From positions 310,001 through 374,000 of the forward strand of contig NZ_JNZS01000004.1 of assembly GCF_000718515.1 (NCBI RefSeq): a DNA stretch of 64,000 nt, in the 5' to 3' direction. Below are positions 57,177 to 64,000 of this stretch, one piece after another. This DNA is from Micromonospora parva (GTDB lineage: Bacteria > Actinomycetota > Actinomycetes > Mycobacteriales > Micromonosporaceae). The notes under the pieces are model-generated. The model did not search any database and had not been told where the DNA came from. It was given only the letters and a program-made list of their open reading frames with translations. Every line of letters starts with the position of its first letter. The first letter of the stretch is position 1. Made by a program: the position numbers and the translations under genes.

Positions 57177-60100
57177 GTGCCACAACCGAACACCCATCGG
57201 ACCGGACGGGCCAGGCACGGGGTCAGCATGCTGGCCGCCGTGGCGCTGACCGCGGCCGGCCTGACCAGCCTGCCCGCCAGCGCCACCGCCGCGCCGGCAA
57301 GCAGTGGACCGACCGCCCGCTACCTCGTCCAGCTCGCCGAGGAGCCACTCGCCACCTACACCGGCGGGGTTCCCGGGATCGCCGCCACCAAGCCGGTCGA
57401 CGGGGCGAAGCTGAACCGTACGTCCGGGAACGCCAACGCGTACCGGAACCACCTGCGCCAGCAGCGCAAGTCGGTGCTGGACCGGGTCGGCGTGCCCGCC
57501 GAGCGCACCCGCGTCACCATGGAGACCGCGTTCAACGGCTTCGCCGCCGACCTGACCGGGCCGCAGGCCGCCCGGCTGCGCGCCACCAAGGGTGTCCGCG
57601 CGGTGTACGAGAGCCAGAAGGTGCACGCCGCCACCGCACACACCCCCGACTACCTGGGCCTGACCGGCAAGGGCGGGGTGTGGGACAAGGAGTTCGGCGG
57701 CGACCCCCACGCGGGTGAGGGCGTGATCATCGGGGTCATCGACAGCGGCTACTGGCCGGAGAGCGCGAGCTTCGCCCCGCTGCCCAGCCCGCGCCCCGAC
57801 CAGGCCGTCATCGACGCCAAGTGGAAGGGCACCTGCGACGTTGGCGTCGAAGCACCGGTGACCTGCAACAACAAGGTGATCGGGGCACGCTGGTACAACG
57901 ACAGTGGCATCGCCGACGCGTTCCCGGACGACTACTCCTCGCCGCGCGACCGCAACGGCCACGGCACCCACACCGCCAGCACCGCCGCCGGCATCCACGG
58001 CGTGCGGGCGACGTCGGGCAACCAGGACCTGGGCATGATCTCCGGCATGGCGCCGGCCGCGCGATTGGCGATCTACAAGGCGCTGTACGACAACGGTGCG
58101 GGCGGAGCGACCGGCACCGACATCGACATCGTGCACGCCATCGACGACGCGGTCGCGGACGGCGTCGACGTGATCAACTACTCGATCGGTGACGACACCG
58201 AGCGCTTCGGTGCCGTCGACGCGACGTTCTTCAACGCGGCCGCCGCCGGGGTCTTCGTCGCCGCCGCCGCCGGCAACTCCGGCCCGTTCGCCAACACCGT
58301 CGACAACTCGACGCCGTGGCTGACCACTGTGGCCGCGAGCACCACCGACCGGCAGAACACCCGCACGCTCACCCTCGGCGACGGCACCACCATCGCCGGT
58401 GTGGGCATGGGCGAGACCGGCGTCGGGCCGGCCCGCCTGGTCTTCGCGAAGGACAGCGCGGTCGACCCGGACGGCGCCTACGGTGCCGGCCTCTGCGCCG
58501 ACGACACGTTGGACCCGGCCAAGGTCAAGGGCGCGATCGTGCTCTGCCTGCGCGGCGAGATCCCGCGTACCGACAAGAGCATCGAGGTGGCGCGGGCCGG
58601 CGGGGTCGGCATGGTGCTGTACAACGAAGAGCTGAACTCCCTGAACGCCGACGTGCAGGCCGTGCCGACAGTGCACATCAACGAGGTCGACCTGGCCACT
58701 GTCACCGCGTACGTCGGCAAGGGCAACGCCACGGCGGCCATCTCGCCGAGCAAGCTGGAGACGGTCGAGGCTCCCGCCGTCGCCGCGTTCTCCTCGGCGG
58801 GCCCGTCGAACCTGAACGCCGGTGAGCTGCTCAAGCCGGACATCAGCGCGCCCGGTCAGGACATCATCGCCGCGTTCTCCCCGTCCATCGGCGGCAACGA
58901 CTTCGCCCTGGAGTCGGGCACCTCGATGGCCGCGCCGCACATCGCCGGCATCGCCGCGCTGCTGCTGGCCAAGAACCCCGACTGGTCGCCGGCGGCGGTC
59001 CGCTCGGCGCTGATGACCAGCGCGGTGGACACCACCGACAAGGGCAACCCCATCAAGATCGGCACGTACGACGCCACTCCCATGAACTACGGCGCCGGTC
59101 AGGTGAAGCCGGGCAGCGCCTTCGACCCGGGCCTGGTCTACGACTCCAACCAGCAGGACTGGATCAAGTACCTGTGCGGGGTGTCCGCCGACCGGGGCGG
59201 CGACTACGGGCTCGCCGACCTGGACGGCTGCGACACGATCGGTGCGATCGACACCGCCCAGCTCAACTATCCGTCGATCTCGCTGGGCCGGATGGTCGGC
59301 AAGCAGAGCGTGACCCGTACGGTCACCAACGTCAGCGACAAGACCAGCACCTACACCTCGTCGGTGCAGGCCCCGCCGGGCTACAAGGTCACTGTCACCC
59401 CGAAGAAGATGCAGATCCGTCCGGGCCAGAGCGCCCGCTTCACCGTCGAGGTCACCAACACCGGCGGCGCGTTCGACACCTGGGCCGACGGCTCGCTGAC
59501 CTGGCGCGACCAGTTCAAGCACGCGGTACGCAGCCCGCTGGTCGTGCACAACTCCGGGCTGGTCGCCCCCGACGCCATCACCGGCACGGGCACCTCCGGC
59601 AGCGTCCGGATCGCCGCCGAGGCCGGCTACAAGGGTCAGCTGATCTCCCAGCTGTCCGGCCTGACCTCGGGTACCAGCACCACAGTGACCCTGAAGGGCG
59701 ACGGGCCGAGCTGGGACTGGAGCACGTCGAACAACCTGCCGGTGCCGCTGCCCGCGTCGATCAGCCGGACCACCCTGCACGTACCGGCCGGCACCCGCAG
59801 CCCGGAGATCCACGTGACGTCGGCACGGCCCACCTGCTCCCACATCGACTGGGAGGACGAGGAGGGCGTGATGGAGTGCACCGAGTTCAGCCTCAACGTC
59901 TACGACAAGTCCGGGAAGTTCGTCACCGCCACTGCCAGCACCCGGATCGGCGCGAAGGTCGCCCTGCCCGACGGTGCCGGTGACTACATCGTGGTCGTCG
60001 AGCAGGAGTTCACCGAGAACATCAAGGACGAGGCCAACGCGTACACCATCACCAGCTACCTGCCGGGCGCGCCGGGCACCTCCACCGGCCGGGTCACCAT

Positions 60101-60254
60101 CGACCCGAAGCAGCGCAGCGTGCAGCCGGGCGCGACGGCGAACCTGACACTGCGTTGGTCCGGGCTCGCCCCGGGGCAGCGTTACGTCGGGGTGTTGGAG
60201 TTCCGCAACGGTGACAGCTCGCTGAAGGTCGTGCCGGTCACCGTCCAGTCCTGA
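57177..60254 (+). CDS. Secreted S8 (subtilisin-like) serine peptidase with PA and Fn3-like domains
   Basis: 1025 aa from GTG at 57177, chosen because GGAGG lies 7 bases ahead and the signal peptide starts there (SMLAAVALTAAGLTSLPASATAAPA). Inhibitor_I9 propeptide, then the catalytic domain with D189 (GVIDSGYWPES), H262 (NGHGTHTASTAAG) and S583 (SGTSMAAPHIAGIAALL). A PA domain is inserted at about 425-520 (GAIVLCLRGEIPRTDKS). After the catalytic domain comes a cucumisin-type Fn3-like domain (NYPSISLGRMVGKQSVTRTVTNVSD) and two further beta-domains. This is the architecture of plant subtilases. Extracellular protein degradation is likely. Confidence 0.93.
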   Translation: MPQPNTHRTGRARHGVSMLAAVALTAAGLTSLPASATAAPASSGPTARYLVQLAEEPLATYTGGVPGIAATKPVDGAKLNRTSGNANAYRNHLRQQRKSVLDRVGVPAERTRVTMETAFNGFAADLTGPQAARLRATKGVRAVYESQKVHAATAHTPDYLGLTGKGGVWDKEFGGDPHAGEGVIIGVIDSGYWPESASFAPLPSPRPDQAVIDAKWKGTCDVGVEAPVTCNNKVIGARWYNDSGIADAFPDDYSSPRDRNGHGTHTASTAAGIHGVRATSGNQDLGMISGMAPAARLAIYKALYDNGAGGATGTDIDIVHAIDDAVADGVDVINYSIGDDTERFGAVDATFFNAAAAGVFVAAAAGNSGPFANTVDNSTPWLTTVAASTTDRQNTRTLTLGDGTTIAGVGMGETGVGPARLVFAKDSAVDPDGAYGAGLCADDTLDPAKVKGAIVLCLRGEIPRTDKSIEVARAGGVGMVLYNEELNSLNADVQAVPTVHINEVDLATVTAYVGKGNATAAISPSKLETVEAPAVAAFSSAGPSNLNAGELLKPDISAPGQDIIAAFSPSIGGNDFALESGTSMAAPHIAGIAALLLAKNPDWSPAAVRSALMTSAVDTTDKGNPIKIGTYDATPMNYGAGQVKPGSAFDPGLVYDSNQQDWIKYLCGVSADRGGDYGLADLDGCDTIGAIDTAQLNYPSISLGRMVGKQSVTRTVTNVSDKTSTYTSSVQAPPGYKVTVTPKKMQIRPGQSARFTVEVTNTGGAFDTWADGSLTWRDQFKHAVRSPLVVHNSGLVAPDAITGTGTSGSVRIAAEAGYKGQLISQLSGLTSGTSTTVTLKGDGPSWDWSTSNNLPVPLPASISRTTLHVPAGTRSPEIHVTSARPTCSHIDWEDEEGVMECTEFSLNVYDKSGKFVTATASTRIGAKVALPDGAGDYIVVVEQEFTENIKDEANAYTITSYLPGAPGTSTGRVTIDPKQRSVQPGATANLTLRWSGLAPGQRYVGVLEFRNGDSSLKVVPVTVQS

Positions 60255-60297
60255 CCCCGCTCCCCCGACCCGGCGGATCGGCGTGTGACTCAGGTCA

Positions 60298-60323
60298 CCG
60301 CCGGTCCGCCGGATGACCGGCGG
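60298..60323. terminator. Hairpin after the protease gene
   Basis: CCGCCGGT / ACCGGCGG, perfect 8-bp stem with a 10-base loop, 43 bases after the protease stop and 30 before the next start. Probable terminator. Confidence 0.55.
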
Positions 60324-60353
60324 GAACCGCAGAGATGATCTGCTCGCCCCACG

Positions 60354-62822
60354 GTGATCGACGGCGGCGAGAACAAGACCCGGGGCGGCGGGAGCCCAAC
60401 TCCCGTCCGCCCCGAACGTCTGCGCGGGCCCGTCGAATTCGTCGGCCGAACGGCGGAACTGGCCCAGTTACGCCGGCTCGTCGCCACCCCACCCTGCCTG
60501 ATCCTGCTCGAAGGTGAGCCCGGAATCGGCAAGAGTCGGCTCGTCGCCGAGCTGCTCGCCGAACTCCCCGGGCGGCACCTCGTCGGCGAGTGCGACGACG
60601 TGCCCGAACCCTTCCCGCTCGGCGTGCTGCTGGACGCGATCCGGGGCTGCACCGAGCGACCCGGTCCACTCAGCCCGGTGGCCGGCGCCCTCGCGCCGCT
60701 ACTGCCCGAACTCGCCGACGTCCTGCCGGACGCGCCGCCCCCGTTGACCGACCCGGCGGCCGAGCGTCATCGCCTGTTCCGCGCCGTCGCGGCGGTGCTC
60801 ACCGCGCTGAGCCCCGCCACCCTCCTGCTCGAGGATCTGCACTGGGCGGACCCGGCGACCTGCGAACTCCTCGCGTACCTGAGCACCCACCCGGTGGACG
60901 GGCTGGCAGTGCTGCTGACCGCGCGGACGGCGACGCCGGGGAGCAGCACGCCGATCCACGACGCCCTGGCGCGGACTCCCCCGTGGAGCGTCACGCGCGT
61001 CGCGCTCAGCCCGCTGGACGCCGATGACGTACGCCGGCTGGCGGCGCGCACCCTGCGGCTCGACGACCCGCCGCAGCAACTGACCGCCGCCCTGCTCGAC
61101 CGCACCGCCGGTATCCCGTTCGTGGTCGAGGAGGTGCTGCGTACGCTCGCCGAGCGGGGCGGCGACCCGTTGGCCGACGACAGTGTCCCGTTCGTCCTCC
61201 GTGACGTGCTGCTCTGGCGGCTGCGCCCGCTCGACGAGGCCACCCGGGAGGTGCTCGGCGCGGCGGCCGTGCTGGGCATGACGCCCGATCAGCGCATCCT
61301 CGCCGCGGTGCTCAGCCTGGACCGGGTGGCGATCGGCGCGGCGTTGACCGCCGCACACCGGGCGGGCCTGCTGCACGACGCCGGGGACGGCCTGCGGTTC
61401 CGCCACGACCTGGCCCGACAGGTGGTCTACGACCTGGTGCCCCGGGAGAGCCGGGAGTGGCTGCACCTGCGGGTCGCGCGGGTGTTGGAGCAGGAACTGC
61501 CGAGACCGGTGGCCCAGCTGGCGCACCACTACCGTCGGGCCGGCAGCGGGGCCGACTTCGTCCGCAACGCCGAGGCGGCCGCCGACCTGGCCACCGAACG
61601 CGGCGACGACGCGACCGCCGCCAGCTTCCTGCTCCAGACGATGGACATCGCCGAGCTTCCCCGACCGGTACGGGTTCGACTCGCCGCCAAGCTGGGCCGG
61701 TCGGCCATCGACGGGCTCAGCCAGGCCGAGGCGATCCCGGTGCTGGAACGGCTGCTCGCCGACCGACGGCTGCCACCGGGCGCCCGAGGGGAGCTGGGCC
61801 TGGTGCTGGGTCGGATGCTGCGCCAGCAGGGCGAGGCGCTGCGCGGGTACACCGAGATCGAGCGTGCGGTGCCGTACCTGCGCGCGCCGCGCCGCAAGGC
61901 CCCGGCGCTCGCGGTGCTGGCGGCCCCCGACACCGTCGTGGGCCGGCACGTCGACGACCACCTGGCCCGTTGTACGGAGGCGGAGACCGCAGCGGCGGCC
62001 AGCGGGGATCCCGGGTCGCACCTCGCGGTCCGCATCGCCCGGGCCTCGCTGCTGCTGGAGTTGGGCGACCCGGCGGCCTGGGCGATCATCACGGAGCTGC
62101 GGGCGTCCGCGGAGTTGGCCGATCGGCCGCGCGAACACGCCCGCGCCTGCCTGAACTGGGCGCAGGGCGCGCTGCACGCCGGTCATCCCGAGCAGGCCGA
62201 AGCGTTGCTGGCGGTCGGTCGGGCGCTGGTCGACGAGACCGGGTACGAGCGGCTGACGTCCCTGGTGGAGGCGACCCAGTTGTCACTGGACCGAGCCACC
62301 GGCCGGCTGGACGGTCTCGTCGAGCGGCTCCGTCGGCTGGTCGCCAGCGCCGAGCGGATGCCGGTCACCCTGCTGGACGCGCGGGCCGAACTGGCCACCG
62401 TGCTGGCGCTCACCGCCACCGCGAACGCCGGCAGCGCCGCCGGCCTGGGCGACAGGACCGGCGGGCTGGACGAGGTGGAGGTGGCCGAACGGGCGCTGCG
62501 GGAGGTGGTGGTCGACGCCCGCCGAGTCGGTGCGATCTGGCCGCTGGTGCAGACGCTGTCGGCGCTGGCCCGACTGACAGTGACCAGGCAGCCGGACGAG
62601 GCCGTCCGGCACGCGACGGAGGCGCTGTCGGTGGTACGCGGAAAGGGCATCCTGGCGTGGGCCGCCGACGCGGTGCTGGTGCTGGCCGAGGCCGCAGCGG
62701 CGCAGGGTGAACCGGCGCGGGCCGCGGCGGCGGTCGCCGAACTGGAAGCCGGGATCGCCGGCCGTGACACGCCGCTGGCCCGGGCCGCTCTGCACCGCTG
62801 CCGAGAACTCGTCCCGGCCTGA
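60354..62822 (+). CDS. AAA ATPase/TPR protein resembling a LAL regulator without the LuxR domain
   Basis: 822 aa from GTG. N-terminal STAND/AAA module: FVGRTAELAQLRRLV, Walker A LLEGEPGIGKSRLVAEL, Walker B-like ATLLLEDLHWADPATCELLAYL, and sensor VLLTARTATPG. The rest (about 380-820) is helical TPR-like repeats. Large LuxR (LAL) activators have this layout plus a C-terminal HTH; here the protein stops at about residue 822 with RAALHRCRELVPA and no HTH. It may act as an ATP-dependent signal switch through protein contacts, or be a truncated regulator. No clear ribosome site. Confidence 0.8.
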   Translation: MIDGGENKTRGGGSPTPVRPERLRGPVEFVGRTAELAQLRRLVATPPCLILLEGEPGIGKSRLVAELLAELPGRHLVGECDDVPEPFPLGVLLDAIRGCTERPGPLSPVAGALAPLLPELADVLPDAPPPLTDPAAERHRLFRAVAAVLTALSPATLLLEDLHWADPATCELLAYLSTHPVDGLAVLLTARTATPGSSTPIHDALARTPPWSVTRVALSPLDADDVRRLAARTLRLDDPPQQLTAALLDRTAGIPFVVEEVLRTLAERGGDPLADDSVPFVLRDVLLWRLRPLDEATREVLGAAAVLGMTPDQRILAAVLSLDRVAIGAALTAAHRAGLLHDAGDGLRFRHDLARQVVYDLVPRESREWLHLRVARVLEQELPRPVAQLAHHYRRAGSGADFVRNAEAAADLATERGDDATAASFLLQTMDIAELPRPVRVRLAAKLGRSAIDGLSQAEAIPVLERLLADRRLPPGARGELGLVLGRMLRQQGEALRGYTEIERAVPYLRAPRRKAPALAVLAAPDTVVGRHVDDHLARCTEAETAAAASGDPGSHLAVRIARASLLLELGDPAAWAIITELRASAELADRPREHARACLNWAQGALHAGHPEQAEALLAVGRALVDETGYERLTSLVEATQLSLDRATGRLDGLVERLRRLVASAERMPVTLLDARAELATVLALTATANAGSAAGLGDRTGGLDEVEVAERALREVVVDARRVGAIWPLVQTLSALARLTVTRQPDEAVRHATEALSVVRGKGILAWAADAVLVLAEAAAAQGEPARAAAAVAELEAGIAGRDTPLARAALHRCRELVPA

Positions 62823-62824
62823 GC

Positions 62825-62856
62825 CGGGGCGGGCCGTCGGTCGACGGCCCGCCCCG
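62825..62856. terminator. Strong bidirectional terminator between convergent genes
   Basis: CGGGGCGGGCCGTCG and its exact complement (15 bp) separated by GT, immediately after the ATPase stop and just before the stop of the convergent glycosidase gene. Confidence 0.8.
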
Positions 62857-62860
62857 TGGA

Positions 62861-64000
62861 TCACAGGACGACCTGGTGCACCCGGTCGTCCACGCCGCGT
62901 ACCGCCAGCCAGGCGCCGCCGTTGGCGCCGGCGGCGGCCCCGGGCGCACCCCGGAACGCGTCGGTGGCGAACTCACCACGTCGGAACCAGCCGCCCCAGG
63001 CACCGTCGGCCAGGTTGCGCTGCCAGAGCCGGTTGTCGGCGGCCAGCGCGAACAGGTAGACCCGGCCGGAGGTGGCGAGCAGGGTCGGGCTGCCGCTGGT
63101 GGTGCCGCCCAGGTTCGTCCAGGCCGACCACGTGGTGCCGGTCCGGCTGCTCCACCACACCTCGTCGGTGCGGCTGCGGACCGCCACGTGCAGCACGCCG
63201 GCGTCGTCGACGACCGCGCTCGGCCGACCGTAGAACGGCCGGTTCTCGGGAGCCCCCACACCGGTCCAGCCAGCGCTCGGCGTACGCGTCCAGAGCTTGC
63301 CGTCGGCACCACGGGCGACAAGCGTCCACTGCGTCGGGCTGGTCCACGCCACCGCCGGCGCGTCGGTCAGCGTGCCGCCGAGGTTGCGCCACGGCCCCCA
63401 CGTACCGGCGACGTAACTGCGCTGCCAGGCGGCGTTGTCGGTGCCCCGGACGAAGACGTCGATCCGCCCGTCGGCGGAGCCGTACGCCGCCGGCTGGCCG
63501 AGGATCCGGCCGCCGACCGGGCCGCCGAGGGAGGTCCACCGGCTTCCCCACGTCGTACCGGAACGGGTGTTGACCGCCAGGGCGCCCTGCGCGTCGCGGA
63601 CGAAGGCGGTGGCGTGCGTGTCGTCGACCCGGACCAGCGCGGGGCTGGCACTGGCGGTGCCGCCGAGGTCGGCGCCGGCGACCTGGTCGGTGCCGGTCAG
63701 GCCGAGCATTGCCACCCCGTGCGCCGGCACCTCGACGGTGTACGAGCCGGTGAACGGCTGCACGCCCGGGGTGCCCGGCTGGGCGTCCACCGTGGACCGG
63801 GACCACAGGTCACGGACCCGGACCGACCCGCCGAGGGCGACGTCGGCGAAGTTCACGGTGATCTGCTGGGCGGTGTCGTGCCGGTTGAGCAGCGCGACGG
63901 CCCGTCTGCCGGAGCCGGCGAGCACCTTGCTCCAGACCTGCGCGTCGGTGCCGGTGTCGGCGACCTTGACGCCCTGCCGTACCAGCGGGTCCTGGTCCAC
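62861..64000 (-). CDS. GH27-type (alpha-galactosidase-like) enzyme, C-terminal part with PLL-like propeller
   Basis: Partial; the gene enters from the right edge, with 379 codons visible. The first residues VDQDPLVRQGVKVAD match the end of the GH27 barrel, followed by its C-terminal beta-sandwich (VWSKVLAGSGRRAVALLNRHD, ITVNFADVALGG, GSYTVEVPAHGVAMLGL). From about residue 110 on comes a repetitive propeller of PLL/tachylectin type with blades ending in WT-SLGG, WRNLGG and WTNLGG (TSLGGPVGGRILGQP, YGSADGRIDVFVRGTDNAAWQ). A secreted polysaccharide-degrading enzyme with a carbohydrate-binding propeller is likely; catalytic residues are off the window. Confidence 0.82.
   Translation of the reverse strand: MDQDPLVRQGVKVADTGTDAQVWSKVLAGSGRRAVALLNRHDTAQQITVNFADVALGGSVRVRDLWSRSTVDAQPGTPGVQPFTGSYTVEVPAHGVAMLGLTGTDQVAGADLGGTASASPALVRVDDTHATAFVRDAQGALAVNTRSGTTWGSRWTSLGGPVGGRILGQPAAYGSADGRIDVFVRGTDNAAWQRSYVAGTWGPWRNLGGTLTDAPAVAWTSPTQWTLVARGADGKLWTRTPSAGWTGVGAPENRPFYGRPSAVVDDAGVLHVAVRSRTDEVWWSSRTGTTWSAWTNLGGTTSGSPTLLATSGRVYLFALAADNRLWQRNLADGAWGGWFRRGEFATDAFRGAPGAAAGANGGAWLAVRGVDDRVHQVVL

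Noticed and set aside
57138..59843. Long open frame (about 900 codons) on the minus strand across the S8 protease gene
   Set aside because: Its translation is low-complexity Gly/Val/Arg/Asp sequence typical of an antisense shadow in GC-rich DNA; the plus strand has a full protease with catalytic triad.
1..64000. tRNA, rRNA, insertion sequences, phage attachment sites
   Set aside because: Looked for T-loop GTTCRA patterns, transposase genes and terminal repeats; none was convincing.

Overview
The window is uniformly very GC-rich, with strong third-position G/C bias, GTG/TTG starts and 4-base start/stop overlaps. Gene families (SARP, ECF-glycosidase fusion, DUF222-HNH, LtrA, CE1-CBM2 and GH27 secreted enzymes) point to a filamentous actinomycete, most likely Micromonosporaceae (Micromonospora-like). 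This placement is inferred from family content and base composition; no marker gene is present.

Positions 1-24646 are an aromatic (type II) polyketide cluster. A left-reading operon carries ketosynthase alpha (active-site Cys), the chain-length-factor partner (Gln in that position), an O-methyltransferase, an ABM monooxygenase, an FAD hydroxylase, a TcmI-type cyclase, a second methyltransferase and a TcmJ/WhiE-II-type cupin cyclase cut by the window edge. No acyl carrier protein is visible, so the operon must continue to the left. A SARP activator precedes the ketosynthases, with 11-bp-phased TCGA-type repeats between them. Around this core lie metK with a structured leader, three NarL-type response regulators (two with histidine kinases), a third O-methyltransferase, a class III aminotransferase, a DHA2 pump with a PadR regulator, two multicopper oxidases and an SRPBCC protein. 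The paired TcmI-like and cupin cyclases suggest a pentangular-type polyphenol, modified by methylation, hydroxylation, possibly amination and copper-dependent oxidation.

Positions 24725-26313 hold a secreted CE1 esterase with a cellulose-binding module and an upstream LacI-like palindrome. Positions 26340-36053 hold an NRPS-independent siderophore locus: ATP-grasp ligase, two IucA/IucC synthetases, a PLP decarboxylase, an MFS exporter, an RhtX/FptX-like importer, a siderophore-interacting reductase and an IucB-like acyltransferase. Two near-consensus iron boxes head its operons. The biosynthetic gene set resembles vibrioferrin pvsABDE.

Positions 36071-43802 contain a DUF305 protein, an ECF sigma factor fused through a membrane helix to an extracellular GH128-like domain, a SigB/SigF-type sigma factor, a DUF2855 protein, a SpoIIE-type phosphatase and a wall-anchored DUF3494 protein. 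Positions 43858-48821 are a left-reading glycan operon (57-aa protein, two GT4 glycosyltransferases, an alpha-barrel glycosidase-like protein, a GH130-like protein). Positions 49240-55271 are LtrA and three small regulator/effector modules (TetR-oxidoreductase, HxlR-SnoaL, HxlR-MFS) with recognisable operators. Positions 55482-64000 carry a DUF222-HNH protein with a LexA-like box, a large S8 protease, an ATPase resembling a LAL regulator without its DNA-binding end, and the C-terminal part of a GH27-type glycosidase.
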